Program-made: the position numbers and the translations under genes
Shown: positions 35,017 to 45,675 of the stretch, in pieces
Position numbering within the stretch: position 1 is the stretch's first letter
How the letters are laid out: every line of letters begins with the position of its first letter
Assembly: GCF_000953135.1 (NCBI RefSeq)
Contig: NZ_LN614827.1
Span: 2,819,001-2,883,000, forward strand
Source: Legionella fallonii LLAP-10
GTDB taxonomy: Bacteria; Pseudomonadota; Gammaproteobacteria; Legionellales; Legionellaceae
DNA length: 64,000 bases
Direction of reading: 5' to 3'
The notes under the pieces: model-generated
What the model saw: the letters and a program-made list of their open reading frames with translations, nothing else
What the model was told of the DNA's origin: nothing
The model's database searches: none

Positions 35017-35283
35017 GTGGCAAATATTAAATCAGCGATCAAACGTGCTCGCCAAAACGTAAAACGCCGTCAACATAATGCAAGTGCACGTTCTATGTTC
35101 CGCACTTATGTTAAAAACATGCTAAAAGCAGTTATCGCTGGTGATAAAGAAGCGGCCCAAACTGCCTATGCTAAAGCACAACCTATTATTGACAAAGCTA
35201 CAACTAAAGGTTTAATTCATAAAAATAAAGCTGCTCGTATTAAAAGTCGTCTAATCGCACGTCTTAAAACGATGGCCGCTTGA
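35017..35283 (+). CDS. rpsT: 30S ribosomal protein S20
   Basis: A basic 88-residue protein ([20 protein letters not shown]...) that binds 16S rRNA early in 30S assembly. Start is GTG with GGAG seven bases upstream. A weak start codon is also known for rpsT elsewhere, where it contributes to autoregulation. A perfect 10-bp hairpin with a short T run follows the stop. Confidence 0.97.
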   Translation: MANIKSAIKRARQNVKRRQHNASARSMFRTYVKNMLKAVIAGDKEAAQTAYAKAQPIIDKATTKGLIHKNKAARIKSRLIARLKTMAA

Positions 35284-35315
35284 TACCGTGTTTCCGTCGC
35301 TCTAAGTTCGAAAAC

Positions 35316-35346
35316 ACCCGAACCGACATAGTCGGTTCGGTTCTTT
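35316..35346 (+). terminator. Rho-independent terminator of rpsT
   Basis: CCGAACCGAC-ATA-GTCGGTTCGG (35318-35340) is a perfect 10-bp stem followed by TTCTTT. Confidence 0.8.
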
Positions 35347-35350
35347 GTAG

Positions 35351-36598
35351 CTAATAGCGATAACTGCCTGGATAAGTTGACTCTACATTACTTAGGTCAT
35401 TTCTTGTTGTGTCTTCTTGTCTTTCGCTAGCAACTAATGGCAAAATTGTAGCTGCATGAAGAGCACCTAATGTGTTGAATAACCCCAATATCCCCATCAA
35501 TTGAGTTGGTCTGATTAGGTAAGTAGCAGTACTACGTCTTGACGCCAAAAATTGAAGCGTGGCGCAATTGCTTGCCATGCTATTTAATTTATTATTTATT
35601 TCTCTTGAGTCCTTTTCTATTGCATCACATGTAATCAAATGCTGTGCTTCCCGCTCAATTTTAATTTTTTGCTGACCATTCACAAACAAGCCATTAAACA
35701 TATCTAACTTACTTGATTGAATCTGCAATCGACGCTCTGGATGAACTACCCCATCTTTTTCAAATAAATTAATTGCCAATTGATGCAACATTCCATGCCA
35801 AGGCAAATAAGGACCAAACGATCTTATTAACCAAAATCGTGTATCTTCTACAGCAGCATAGCCCTCACTTAAAGAGTCAACAAAGCATTGTAGAGTAGTA
35901 ACAAATTGTAATCTTCGCGCATATAACTGCTCATCAAACAACGTAAATGCCTGTAAATTATTTTGCTGACCCGCAGTATAAATTTCTACAGCCACTTGCA
36001 CGCGTTGGCGATAGTGCTCTAATGTATCAACACCTGATTTAGCAAAGCGTAGCTCATCAAGGATGCCAGTAGTCATAGAATGCGCCCAAGCTAACTGCTT
36101 TAAATTAATGAATAGCTCCATTGGAGCAAGTAAGTTATCTAACTCTTGCAATTGATCCAGCAAGGTGGTCAAACGGCATAATCCCGAAAACGCCACGTTT
36201 CTATTACTATAAAGGGTATAAATACTTTTTGTAATCACTACCGGATGATTAAGCTCTTGAAACGATAGCTCGGATGTCTCGTCCTCTTTTTGATTATCAG
36301 TTTCGGTATTAAATCGTTCCTCAGCTGTATCATAGCGCCCAAAGGGAAAATTATTTTCTCTAAGGCTTTCTTGCATTTCTTCTCGTGTTGCCGCATTAGC
36401 AGCAATAAGCCAATTTTTTTTAACTTCGCTGGAAAGCAAATCTCCTTGGCTATCCATCCAAGCTGTAGCTGCGGCTATCAACTGTTCCTTTGCAATTTGA
36501 ATTTGCGCGCGTAATTCCTCAATGGTCAAAAACATTATTCCATGCTCACTTATTTGCAAATGTGGGTATAGTGTACTCGTGCAATAAGCCGACTGCAA
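35351..36598 (-). CDS. Large soluble protein of unknown function, candidate effector
   Basis: Up to 415 residues, no signal peptide, predominantly alpha-helical with many Leu/Gln-rich amphipathic segments, and one hydrophobic stretch near the C-terminus (LMGILGLFNTLGALHAATILPLVA) that could insert in a membrane. No family recognised. The start is uncertain: an internal methionine at codon 22 (MFLTIEELRAQIQIAKEQL) looks like a more natural N-terminus, though no ribosome site settles it. It sits between rpsT and enhC. The helical character, C-terminal hydrophobic segment and accessory position fit a Dot/Icm substrate, which is inference only. Confidence 0.55.
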   Translation of the reverse strand: MQSAYCTSTLYPHLQISEHGIMFLTIEELRAQIQIAKEQLIAAATAWMDSQGDLLSSEVKKNWLIAANAATREEMQESLRENNFPFGRYDTAEERFNTETDNQKEDETSELSFQELNHPVVITKSIYTLYSNRNVAFSGLCRLTTLLDQLQELDNLLAPMELFINLKQLAWAHSMTTGILDELRFAKSGVDTLEHYRQRVQVAVEIYTAGQQNNLQAFTLFDEQLYARRLQFVTTLQCFVDSLSEGYAAVEDTRFWLIRSFGPYLPWHGMLHQLAINLFEKDGVVHPERRLQIQSSKLDMFNGLFVNGQQKIKIEREAQHLITCDAIEKDSREINNKLNSMASNCATLQFLASRRSTATYLIRPTQLMGILGLFNTLGALHAATILPLVASERQEDTTRNDLSNVESTYPGSYRY

Positions 36599-36643
36599 TC
36601 AAGGAAAAAGATTAAAAACAGAAGTGTTTTATACGATAAGGGG

Positions 36644-36673
36644 AAAAAAACAGGGTGCTCTATAGCACCCTGT
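36644..36673 (-). terminator. Rho-independent terminator of the enh operon
   Basis: On the minus strand a perfect 10-bp stem ACAGGGTGCT/AGCACCCTGT with a 4-base loop is followed by seven T residues, six bases after the enhC stop codon. Confidence 0.88.
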
Positions 36674-36678
36674 CTTAT

Positions 36679-39600
36679 CTAACCGAAAGTATTCGTCCGT
36701 TTGGCTTCATTCAGTTTTTCATACACTTGTTTTGCTGGAGCAAAATTAGGGTATTGGGTAACTAAGCGTTGTAAAATCATCCGAGATAACACCTCATCCC
36801 CTCTATTCCATTCATTTAAGGCATCAAGATACATCAAGTCAGCAGGCTGGCCAGAAGATGTACGTGCACTATTCATTTGTACTGGCTCGATAAAACTAAC
36901 ACGACCTTGAGCTGCCTCTAATCGTTGCAATATTCGACGAGCTTGCGGACTACCATTCTCACTAGCTTGTTTGAGTAGTTGTTTTCCTTTTTCTAGTGAG
37001 TGCTCTCCAGAAGTACCCTCCAAATAATAAGTACCTAGTTGGTATTGAGCATAAGCATTTTGTCTTTCAGCCAGTTTCTGATAGATGCTTGCAGACATTT
37101 TGTTATCCTTTTCTACTCCTAAACCATAATGGTACATCCTGGCAAGAGCTAACATCGCTTTCTCATTACCTTTCTCAGCAGCCTCTTGGTAATATTTCAC
37201 TGCATCAGGAAAATCAAGTTTGGTCGCCACACCAGTTTCTGAGAATAATCCCAAGGTATACAATGCATTTCCGTTACCTAGAGCGGCGGCTTTCTTATAC
37301 CAGACCAAAGCTTGAGGTACATTGCGTTCTTGTCCTTGGCCGTAGAAGTACATACCACCTAGTTGATTCATTGCCTCATCAACCCCTTTATTAGCGGCTT
37401 CAAGAAACAAAGACTTAGCCTTTGTATAGTCAACCGATACACCTTTACCATACTCGTACATTAGCGCTAAATTGTATTCACCTAATACATCTCCTGCGCT
37501 TGCTGCATGCTCATAAGCTTTTAAGGCTTCAGCATAATTATCATCGACAGTTTCATAAATGAATCCCAAAGCGACGGATGCTTTCGGCAATTGAGTAGCG
37601 GCTTTTTTGTACCATTCTTTTGCAAGGCTATAATCGGGTTGCCCCCCCTCGCCAACTTGAAAGAACTGCCCTAATAAATACTGTGCAACGACATTACCTT
37701 GCTCTGCTGCAGCGGTATACCAACGTTGGGCTGCGGATAAATCTGGCGCAACACCTAATCCCTTTTCAAGCATAAAACCTAGCTTCAACTGAGCATACTG
37801 ATCTCCTTTCTCAGCTAGTCCTGAATAGATTTGTTTTGCTTGATTCAGCTTATCTTCATCGCTTTGCTCTTTATTGCTGTTATCTGACAAGTAATAATCA
37901 GCTAAAACGATTCCAGCATGGCTATTACCTAAGCTGTAAGCCTTAATCAAATCAGGTAGAAAATCTTGTTCTGTTTGACGTTTTAATACGGCCAAATTAA
38001 AGTCAGCGTAAGGAAATTGCGCTTCCGCAGAAAGTTGAATTAAGTCCGTACCCTTTGTTCTGTCTTTAGCAACCCCTTTACCTTCTGTAGTGTAAGTACC
38101 TAAAATAAAGTCGCTAACAGGATTTTGACCTGACTTCTGATACCAATACATCGCTTTAGCTGTATCGCTGGTTACTCCTATGCCTCGATCATAAAGCATC
38201 CCTAATAATAACGCAGCCTTATCATCGCCTAGTTGCGCCTGTTCATCGGCAACACTAAAAGCATTTGCTTGTCTTTGTTTATCATTATCCATGGCATTAT
38301 AATAAGCCAACGGTAATAGAGCTAAAGCAACTCCATTTTCTGCAGCTCCCTGATAAAGCTGACGTATCAAAGCTAGCTTGTGTTTTTTAACGTCGACACT
38401 AAACCCATTATTAAATTCATGGGCCAAATGCTCAGCCAGCTCATACTCTGCAGGTCCGTAATTATTAGCTGATGATAAATACAACATTGATAGTGCTTGT
38501 TCATGATTAGGCTTAATATATACTGTTCCATCAGGCCCTACTTTACCTTGCTCAAGAACTCTAGCAAGCACATATTGGCACTGTTTATTCCCTTTAAAAG
38601 CGCCGTCTGTAAGCCAATTCAAGGCCGTTTGGTAATCCTTTTCATCCTTAGCATGCTCAAGATATAAGATACCTAAATTATATTCGGCCCCTAAATGTTG
38701 TTGTTCAGCTGCATTCTGGTAGAAAACAATTGCTGACTCATCGTTTTGCGTAACACCTAAACCATATTGAAACATCTGCCCTATTTCAAATTGTGATTGA
38801 GGATCGCCTAATATTGCCTTGAAATACATTTGGCTAAAGACCGACATATAATTGACTTTTTGTTGCCAGCCGGGGGTCCAGAGATCTATTAGGCTTGCAT
38901 TATTGTCATTCTCATCTTGATAATAATTGGCATCAATATAAGGAGCCGGTAAATTAGTATGAGATACAACCAAACTATTTGCCTTATCTAGCGCCTCTAT
39001 AAAAGGATTTAAATGATACATCGGATAAGTCCATTGATTTGCTGGAAAATCAGCTTTCCGATTGATCAATGCATCATAATAATCATTAATAGGTATCTCA
39101 TTAGGCTGAGTCAGTTCAAATTGTGGTCTAAAAATATCTTGACGAGATACTACATTCAATTGAGGTGCTTGATTATAGGTATTATTCCTTAAGCCAGAAG
39201 GATTTTGCCAAGCACTGAATATCCCCCTCAGTTGATAATTCGTTTTTTCTAATTGATCTGTTGCCCCATTGCTTAACCATAGTGCGGCCTGAGCTAATGG
39301 AGAGGTTTGTACTTTTTTCTTAGCATCTAATGTGGCTTGAGCTGCCCACTGCTTTGCCAAATCCGCATCCGCAGTAACCCCTATTCCTTTTTGATATAGG
39401 TTAGCAAGTTCACTTTTAGCTTCAGGCAAACCTTCTTGGGCGGCTTTTAAAGTCCATAAAAATCCAGACTTCACATCATAAATTGAACTTTTATCCTGCA
39501 AATAGGCATGAGCTAAATGCAAATAGGCAGTCAAATCATGTTGCTTAATCGCATCATTATACCATTTCACCGCATCCTGTGGCTGATTATCTGCCAAAGC

Positions 39601-40299
39601 AATATCACCAAGAGTGGTCATCGCAGGAGCATAATTTAGCGATGCAGCTTTAGTTAATAATTCTATTCCCTTATCCTTATCTTTTTCCACTAACTTGCCA
39701 TCCATATAGAGGCGGCCAAGTCGTTCAAGAGCTTTAGGATTACCATTGTTCGCAGCTTTGTTTAACCATATTAAGCCTAATTTATTATTCGCAGAATGCC
39801 GACTGTCGATGAAATTTTCTGCTAAAGCAAACTGCGCAATAGGATTTCCATTTTTTGCCGCATCGATGAAGTAATGAGTCGCCGTATCAGTATTTTTCTT
39901 TACTCCAATACCATATAAGTAGGCCGCGGCTAAGAACATTTGCGCTTCGACATCGCCCATAGATGCTGCTTGCTTAAACCAACGAATCGCTTGTTCAGGG
40001 TTTTTATCTCGTAGCAATGCATATTTGGCCATTAATTGAATAGATGGCAAATAACCCTTTTCCGCTGACTGGAGAAAATAACGCATAGCTAAGTCATTAT
40101 TTTTCAGCTGACCATAGCCATAAAGAGATAATCGCCCCAAATAATAATCAGCTATAGCGTCTTTTCCTGACTTAGTCAGTAAAGGCTCCGCAGCTTTATT
40201 ATATTTGCCTAATCTATAGGCATTAAAATCGTTGTCAGCCAATGCCTGTTGGCTTGCTGATGCAGCGACTAAACAAATCCAAGGTACTAGTGATTTCAT
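36679..40299 (-). CDS. enhC: Sel1-repeat protein EnhC
   Basis: A 1206-residue periplasmic protein with a signal peptide (WICLVAASASQQALA) and some twenty Sel1-like repeats of about 36 residues, for example GIGVKKNTDTATHYFIDAAKNGNPIAQFAL and GLGVAPDLSAAQRWYTAAAEQGNVVAQYLL. In Legionella pneumophila EnhC promotes replication in macrophages. It is reported to bind the lytic transglycosylase Slt, limiting release of peptidoglycan fragments that activate NOD1. The tandem order enhA-enhB-enhC on one strand and the length match the published cluster. The gene ends at a strong terminator. Confidence 0.92.
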   Translation of the reverse strand: MKSLVPWICLVAASASQQALADNDFNAYRLGKYNKAAEPLLTKSGKDAIADYYLGRLSLYGYGQLKNNDLAMRYFLQSAEKGYLPSIQLMAKYALLRDKNPEQAIRWFKQAASMGDVEAQMFLAAAYLYGIGVKKNTDTATHYFIDAAKNGNPIAQFALAENFIDSRHSANNKLGLIWLNKAANNGNPKALERLGRLYMDGKLVEKDKDKGIELLTKAASLNYAPAMTTLGDIALADNQPQDAVKWYNDAIKQHDLTAYLHLAHAYLQDKSSIYDVKSGFLWTLKAAQEGLPEAKSELANLYQKGIGVTADADLAKQWAAQATLDAKKKVQTSPLAQAALWLSNGATDQLEKTNYQLRGIFSAWQNPSGLRNNTYNQAPQLNVVSRQDIFRPQFELTQPNEIPINDYYDALINRKADFPANQWTYPMYHLNPFIEALDKANSLVVSHTNLPAPYIDANYYQDENDNNASLIDLWTPGWQQKVNYMSVFSQMYFKAILGDPQSQFEIGQMFQYGLGVTQNDESAIVFYQNAAEQQHLGAEYNLGILYLEHAKDEKDYQTALNWLTDGAFKGNKQCQYVLARVLEQGKVGPDGTVYIKPNHEQALSMLYLSSANNYGPAEYELAEHLAHEFNNGFSVDVKKHKLALIRQLYQGAAENGVALALLPLAYYNAMDNDKQRQANAFSVADEQAQLGDDKAALLLGMLYDRGIGVTSDTAKAMYWYQKSGQNPVSDFILGTYTTEGKGVAKDRTKGTDLIQLSAEAQFPYADFNLAVLKRQTEQDFLPDLIKAYSLGNSHAGIVLADYYLSDNSNKEQSDEDKLNQAKQIYSGLAEKGDQYAQLKLGFMLEKGLGVAPDLSAAQRWYTAAAEQGNVVAQYLLGQFFQVGEGGQPDYSLAKEWYKKAATQLPKASVALGFIYETVDDNYAEALKAYEHAASAGDVLGEYNLALMYEYGKGVSVDYTKAKSLFLEAANKGVDEAMNQLGGMYFYGQGQERNVPQALVWYKKAAALGNGNALYTLGLFSETGVATKLDFPDAVKYYQEAAEKGNEKAMLALARMYHYGLGVEKDNKMSASIYQKLAERQNAYAQYQLGTYYLEGTSGEHSLEKGKQLLKQASENGSPQARRILQRLEAAQGRVSFIEPVQMNSARTSSGQPADLMYLDALNEWNRGDEVLSRMILQRLVTQYPNFAPAKQVYEKLNEAKRTNTFG

Positions 40300-40325
40300 G
40301 AAGATTCCCCTCTTACAATGGCACC

Positions 40326-40901
40326 TTATACTCCTGGTATTATGCCATAATGTACCACTTCATTGACGGCCCCATTTCTTGTATTACTATCTACTATCCA
40401 GAAATTACCCTTATTATTCAATCCAAATTTTACATTAACGTATTCACAAATTTTAATTGTATCACCGCAATCAACTATCTGACCGTAAGCCGCTTTGCCA
40501 TCCCCTAAAGTACAAATAAATTTAACTAAAGGCTCCCCCGTGGCCAATACAGCCCAAGATCTTGGTTTAATTGCGTGATTATAACGAGTGGAATATTCAC
40601 TATCTTTATCACGCATTTGGTACAAACTAATAGTTTGAGGTTTGGTATTAAAGAAAAAATACATAGACTGTAAAGCGCCCTCCTTTCCCGGAAATAAAGA
40701 AATAATTTTTAAACTTTCTTTATATCCCACGGGACGACATCCTATGGGATAACGCTCATTATCTTTCTCTTTTTTTGCTTCTGCCTGCTCTGCATCATCA
40801 CTGCTTTTTTTCTGGTGAGCAGCTTGTAGTGGCGCACTTAATAACCCAGATAAGACTAACAATGATATTGAGAGTATTTTTGTTTTAGTTATTGTGTTCA
40901 T
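40326..40901 (-). CDS. enhB: Enhanced-entry protein EnhB
   Basis: A 191-residue exported protein with a signal peptide (ILSISLLVLSGLLSAPLQAAH), then an acidic/lysine-rich linker and a C-terminal domain with three cysteines (CRPVGY, FICTLGDG and the paired C-x7-C of VDCGDTIKICEY). No enzymatic motif is evident. Assignment rests on position between enhC and enhA and on the reported gene order enhA-enhB-enhC in Legionella. Its first ATG overlaps the enhA stop by four bases (ATGA), so translation is coupled. Confidence 0.82.
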   Translation of the reverse strand: MNTITKTKILSISLLVLSGLLSAPLQAAHQKKSSDDAEQAEAKKEKDNERYPIGCRPVGYKESLKIISLFPGKEGALQSMYFFFNTKPQTISLYQMRDKDSEYSTRYNHAIKPRSWAVLATGEPLVKFICTLGDGKAAYGQIVDCGDTIKICEYVNVKFGLNNKGNFWIVDSNTRNGAVNEVVHYGIIPGV

Positions 40902-41620
40902 ATTCTTTTCTCACTGTCATTTAGCGGACGAACAACTACCTTAGTACCCATAAAATTATTGCGCTCACTGGATAACTCAACAAAATTTAGATTGAGCCAT
41001 TTAGCATCTTGAACAAACATACGCACACATCCATGACTTGCCCTTACCCCCGGAATATCATCAGAGCCATGTAATGCAAATCCTTTATGGAAGTACATGC
41101 AGAAAGGCATCTTAGCGCCCCCTTTACCTATAGGAAATACATCAGAAACACATTTGGCATTTTCTTTACTAAATACTCTGAAAATACCTGTTAAGGTTCT
41201 GCAGGAACGGTTAGAGTCCGAGCACTTATCTCTTCCTGAAGATATAGGCCCCCACCATACTAAATTACCTTGAGCATCATATGCGCCCCATGCTAATTTT
41301 TCTTGATCGACAATAATTTGTTTTTCAGTCTCGCCCTCTAATTTAGTAGGGAAAGGAGCAATATCGAAAATATTAATATGGGCTAAGTTCTTAGGTACAG
41401 CGATTTCTTTTCCTGTCCACAGGGGGTTATAAGTACGATTAATTCGTTGTACTAAATCCCTTTGTACTGGATCAGGAAATAGTTTTTCCCAGGTATCCCC
41501 CCCATTAACTTTAATACATTCGTATTGAGGATAACCACATAATGCCGTCCCAAAGAAACTTGCAGCATTAGCTACAGCTGTCATTGATATCATGAATGCT
41601 GTTAGAAGTATTTTTTTCAT
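40898..41620 (-). CDS. enhA: Enhanced-entry protein EnhA, L,D-transpeptidase domain
   Basis: A 240-residue exported protein. A signal peptide (LLTAFMISMTAVANA) is followed by a LysM-like segment (VNGGDTWEKLF...LVQRINRTYNPLWTGKEI), which may bind peptidoglycan. A YkuD/L,D-transpeptidase domain follows, with the active-site signature HGSDDIPGVRASHGCVRMF: His184, His196 and nucleophile Cys198. These enzymes cross-link or modify peptidoglycan. The start at 41620 is chosen because GGGGG lies seven bases upstream. It is first in the enhA-enhB-enhC operon, and the AT-rich upstream region must hold the promoter. Confidence 0.9.
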   Translation of the reverse strand: MKKILLTAFMISMTAVANAASFFGTALCGYPQYECIKVNGGDTWEKLFPDPVQRDLVQRINRTYNPLWTGKEIAVPKNLAHINIFDIAPFPTKLEGETEKQIIVDQEKLAWGAYDAQGNLVWWGPISSGRDKCSDSNRSCRTLTGIFRVFSKENAKCVSDVFPIGKGGAKMPFCMYFHKGFALHGSDDIPGVRASHGCVRMFVQDAKWLNLNFVELSSERNNFMGTKVVVRPLNDSEKRI

Positions 41621-41638
41621 GGTGCTGCCCCCTTTCAT

Positions 41639-42165
41639 GCCTATTTTTTTATAATTACATGCAAGAATTGTGCTTAAATGTAAATTTGATTTATTATTCT
41701 TTTTTGTCGGTCACTTCTATAATAAGTTTAGCTCTAATCATTAATTTTGCAGTAGTATCTTAAGAAAATAATTTTTATCAGCGGCCAAAGATATAAAATG
41801 AAAATAAATAAATAATTTTCAAATGGTTATATTATATTTATTGTATAAAGAAAATAGAGTGTCTACTTCTTCTGGCCCAAAAGCATTATTTTAAACTTAA
41901 GATTAAAAAAACCTTATTTATCATAATATGACAAATAATTTAGAAATACACGGAACTTCTGCGGTTTTATTAACTCCAATAGTTTCTGTAATTTAAATCT
42001 TCTACTAATTGAACTTTAAGTAAAACAGCTTTAGACCGGACAACAAATTACCCAACGTTGCTCTATAATCAGGATGCCAGGGAAAATGAGGTTATATTTA
42101 AAACTGTACTACGGCAAATTTTGTTATCAGGCGGACAGAAATGACCCTTAGAGCACAGACGCCCA
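41639..42165. other. AT-rich regulatory stretch upstream of enhA, no gene
   Basis: About 527 bases of very AT-rich DNA between enhA and the end of uvrC with no coding frame of note. It presumably contains the enhA promoter and could bind nucleoid proteins. I found no palindrome I would name. Confidence 0.5.
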
Positions 42166-44022
42166 TTAACTATGAAAGTGATGATAAATACGTTGTGCCA
42201 AGCCTTCACTAATACCAGGGACCTTAGCTATTTCTTCCATCGGCGCTTTTGCAAGCTCCCGCAAACCACCAAAACGGTGGAGTAAGGCTTGGCGGCGCTT
42301 AGCGCCTACTCCTTCTATAGTTTCTAGAGTTGAATCAAGACGTGCTTTTTGTCTTTTTTTCCTGTGGGCTGTGATAGCAAAACGATGAGCCTCATCGCGT
42401 ATGTGCTGCAATAGATGCAAGGCCTTTGAATCTTCAGGTAATGTAAACTCTCTAGCCTCATCAGCTAGAATCAATTTTTCCCAACCCGCTTTTCTGTCAG
42501 GCCCCTTCGCGACTCCCAATAAAATGACATCAGAAATATTTAATGAACGAAAAACTTCTTTGGCCACAGCAACTTGACCTTTACCACCATCAATAATCAA
42601 CACATCAGGTAAAGATTGAGTCTCAACCAAGCGTTTAAAACGTCGTGTTATGGCCTGAGCCATTGCCGCATAATCATCTCCAGGAGTGATTCCCTCAATG
42701 TTAAAACGCCTGTATTCGCTAGGGCATGGTCCTTGATCGTCAAAAACAACACATGAGGCTATCGTTGCCTCTCCTTGAGTATGACTAATATCAAAACACT
42801 CCATACGTTTTATCTGTTTAGGAAGAGATAACAAATGTTCCAATGCTTGATAGCGAGCTCTAGTTGTTGCATGTTGATTCACATATTCTGCCACGGAAAT
42901 ACGTAAATTATTTAACGCAAAATCCATCCATCTTGATTTAACTCCACGAGGATTCACTTGAATTTTACAAGATTTACCACGATGTTGTGACAGAATTTCT
43001 TCTAATGAAGCGTGCTCTTTAATCGATTGATTGGTAATAATTAAAGCCGGAATTCGTTCTGGGGTATCTAAATAATAAAAGCTAATGAATGCTTCAAAAG
43101 TTTGTTGCCATAACTCATCGCTGTTTTGCGCTTCAGTTAAACTGTGATGAGGTACTATTGGAAAAAAACCATTACTAGATAAAACTTGCCCTTCACGTAT
43201 AGTAGCGCATTGAATGCAAGCAAATCCGGGTCTTACATCTATAGCAATTGCATCAGCATCACCACGCAATTGCACTACCGCTTGTTGTTCTTGTACCAAA
43301 CGCAAATTCTTAATCTGATCACGCAGCAATGCAGCCTCTTCGAAATTTAATTGACTCACCGCCTTATCCATTCGTTGAGCCAACTCATCGAGAATGGCCT
43401 GACACTTACCTTGCAAAAAACGCATGGCATCGTCAACGGATTGGCGATAATCTTCTGGAGTAATATAACCCACGCAAGGTGCTGTACAGCGTTTGATTTG
43501 ATATTGTAAACAAGGACGTGAACGGGCATTAAAATAACTGTCACGACAATTACGGATTTTAAATACTTTTTGAATGGTTACTATGGTTTCTTTAACGGCG
43601 GCAACACTGGGATAAGGACCAAAAAAATCGCCAGAAAGCGGCTTTTTTTTACTCCGATAACTTTCAACCCTTGGAAATTGCGGATGATTGGAAAGATGAA
43701 TATAAGGGTATGATTTATCGTCTCTTAATAAAACATTATATTTGGGCCTTAGAGATTTAATCAGATTGCTTTCTAAAAGCAGAGCTTCGGTTTCACTACG
43801 AGTGACCGAAATTTCAATAGACGCAATCTGATTGACTAAAGAACGAGTTTTGGCTCCACTATTTTGTTTATTGAAATAACTCGTAACTCTCTTCTTTAGA
43901 TTTGCAGCCTTACCTACGTAGAGAACAGCGTTGTCTGCATCTAACATGCGATAAACGCCTGGCTCACTAGGGAGCTTAGTAAGAAAGGCGGCTAATTCAG
44001 CAGAAAGCTGTGGGTTATTCAT
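42166..44022 (-). CDS. uvrC: Excinuclease ABC subunit C
   Basis: A 618-residue nuclease that makes the two incisions of nucleotide excision repair. The N-terminal GIY-YIG domain begins [27 protein letters not shown]. The UvrB-interacting UVR motif is near residues 200-240 ([27 protein letters not shown]). The RNase H-like domain includes [11 protein letters not shown] and LIIDGGKGQ. Tandem helix-hairpin-helix motifs close the protein. It lies ten bases downstream of letA on the same strand, the conserved uvrY-uvrC pairing of gammaproteobacteria. Confidence 0.97.
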   Translation of the reverse strand: MNNPQLSAELAAFLTKLPSEPGVYRMLDADNAVLYVGKAANLKKRVTSYFNKQNSGAKTRSLVNQIASIEISVTRSETEALLLESNLIKSLRPKYNVLLRDDKSYPYIHLSNHPQFPRVESYRSKKKPLSGDFFGPYPSVAAVKETIVTIQKVFKIRNCRDSYFNARSRPCLQYQIKRCTAPCVGYITPEDYRQSVDDAMRFLQGKCQAILDELAQRMDKAVSQLNFEEAALLRDQIKNLRLVQEQQAVVQLRGDADAIAIDVRPGFACIQCATIREGQVLSSNGFFPIVPHHSLTEAQNSDELWQQTFEAFISFYYLDTPERIPALIITNQSIKEHASLEEILSQHRGKSCKIQVNPRGVKSRWMDFALNNLRISVAEYVNQHATTRARYQALEHLLSLPKQIKRMECFDISHTQGEATIASCVVFDDQGPCPSEYRRFNIEGITPGDDYAAMAQAITRRFKRLVETQSLPDVLIIDGGKGQVAVAKEVFRSLNISDVILLGVAKGPDRKAGWEKLILADEAREFTLPEDSKALHLLQHIRDEAHRFAITAHRKKRQKARLDSTLETIEGVGAKRRQALLHRFGGLRELAKAPMEEIAKVPGISEGLAQRIYHHFHS

Positions 44023-44032
44023 GAAATCAAAA

Positions 44033-44698
44033 TTAATCGTCTTGCGTTATATCTGAATCTGAAGGATGCTCTATGATGCGATGCTTCATTGCTAAATAAG
44101 TAAGCTCTACATCATTTTTAATCCCTAATTTCTCGAACATGCGATATCGGTAGCCATTAATAGTTTTACTACTCAGAAACAGTCTATCAGCAATATCTTG
44201 CACATTCATACCACTGGTAATCATCAACATGACTTGCATTTCGCGCTCGGACAACATGTCGAAAGGCGACTCCTGTGCTTCCTGTAAACTATTGATTGCC
44301 ATTTTCTGCGCAATTTCAGCACTGAGATATTTTTCACCCTTAGCAACTTTCCTTATTGCAGCAGCCATTTCCTCGGCTCCAGATTCTTTTGTAAGATATC
44401 CCATAGCGCCTAATTGCAAAACTCGTGTAGGCAGAGGCTCAGAACATATTGCCGTAACAGCAATCACCTTAACATGAGGATTGGATTTTTTTAGGCGGCG
44501 AGTTACTTCCCACCCATCAATCCCAGGCATTTTCATATCTAAAAGGACTACATCGGGAGTATGTATTTTTACCAGCTGTAATGCTTGCTCACCATTTTCT
44601 GCATCAGCAACAACATTTACGTCCGACATATCTTCAAGCAATCGTCGAATACCCATTCTAACCAATGCATGGTCATCAACAATTAATACTTTAATCAA
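44033..44698 (-). CDS. letA: Response regulator LetA (GacA/UvrY family)
   Basis: A 221-residue two-component regulator. The receiver domain begins [20 protein letters not shown], with acidic Asp8 and Asp9 and phosphorylation site Asp54 ([14 protein letters not shown]). The C-terminal LuxR-type helix-turn-helix is [32 protein letters not shown]. In Legionella LetA with its sensor LetS activates rsmY and rsmZ, which relieve CsrA repression and trigger transmissive-phase traits. I set the start at the TTG at 44698, because AAGGAG is six bases before it and the protein then begins exactly where GacA proteins begin. The upstream ATG would add 13 residues that do not fit the family. It is co-transcribed with uvrC. 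Confidence 0.92.
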   Translation of the reverse strand: MIKVLIVDDHALVRMGIRRLLEDMSDVNVVADAENGEQALQLVKIHTPDVVLLDMKMPGIDGWEVTRRLKKSNPHVKVIAVTAICSEPLPTRVLQLGAMGYLTKESGAEEMAAAIRKVAKGEKYLSAEIAQKMAINSLQEAQESPFDMLSEREMQVMLMITSGMNVQDIADRLFLSSKTINGYRYRMFEKLGIKNDVELTYLAMKHRIIEHPSDSDITQDD

Positions 44699-44856
44699 AT
44701 GATGCTCCTTGACTAATAGCCAATGAACAAACCGCATTGATCGATGTTAACAAGAGTCGCTTATCTTTACAATACATAGATATTTTAATCATAGCCCTTT
44801 ATCAAATAAACAAGAAAAACAATTAGTTAACAACATCTTATAGCAATTTGTTCTTT

Positions 44857-45675
44857 TTAACATGCTCTAATATGAATATTGGGATTATTAGGATCGACGT
44901 CAAAAAAAGGAGGGAACTCACCTAATTCTCGCGTACGTTTTAATAATACACCAATATCAGATAGCACAAAATCATATAAAGTTTGGTAATTATTTATAAC
45001 AAAATAAATTGGTTGCAGCATATCGATACGATACGGTGTACGAAATGTAACAACAGGTTCAAATAATATTCGCGCAGGAATATCACTTTCAACGGAGTAA
45101 ACCGTTTCACTGATAGAGGATAAAATTCCACCACCATAAGCTCTTAGTCCTTTAGATGTATTAATTAAACCAAATTCGACGGTAAACCAAAACATTCTTT
45201 GCAATAACGGCCAATCTGACTCAGGAAAAGTTAAAACCTTACAGGCATAGTCATGTACAAAATCAGCATAAACTGGATCTGTTAACATGGGACAATGCCC
45301 AAATATCTCGTGAAAAATATCTGGTTCTTTAACATAATTCAACTCTTCTTCACGACGAATAAAAGTAGCCGCAGGAAATCTTTTTTCCGCCAAAAGTTCA
45401 AAAAAGGCGCGCGCTGAAATTAAAGCGTCTACTGGAGCGACTTGCCAACCGGTTTGTTTTTTTAAATAGCCACTTAACTCAGGTAATTGAGGGATAGCCT
45501 CAGCAGTAATGCCTAAAGTACGTAACCCGGATAAAAACTCATCACAAGCCCTACCAGGCAATATATTCATTTGCCGTTCAAATAAAATATTCCAAACTCT
45601 ATTTTCCTCGGCTGAATAAGTAACATATCCTTGAGCGTCGGGTACGTGTGCGACATAACTACTAAAAAATTGCAT
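44857..45675 (-). CDS. phhA: Phenylalanine 4-monooxygenase
   Basis: A 272-residue iron- and pterin-dependent aromatic amino acid hydroxylase that converts phenylalanine to tyrosine. The iron ligands are visible as His122 and His127 in FHEIFGHCPM and Glu167 in MFWFTVEFGL. The family signature PDIFHEIFGHCPMLTDP is intact, and the protein lacks the regulatory domain of animal enzymes, as expected for the bacterial form. In Legionella this activity feeds the homogentisate route to the brown pyomelanin pigment. The gene is monocistronic next to letA. Confidence 0.95.
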   Translation of the reverse strand: MQFFSSYVAHVPDAQGYVTYSAEENRVWNILFERQMNILPGRACDEFLSGLRTLGITAEAIPQLPELSGYLKKQTGWQVAPVDALISARAFFELLAEKRFPAATFIRREEELNYVKEPDIFHEIFGHCPMLTDPVYADFVHDYACKVLTFPESDWPLLQRMFWFTVEFGLINTSKGLRAYGGGILSSISETVYSVESDIPARILFEPVVTFRTPYRIDMLQPIYFVINNYQTLYDFVLSDIGVLLKRTRELGEFPPFFDVDPNNPNIHIRAC

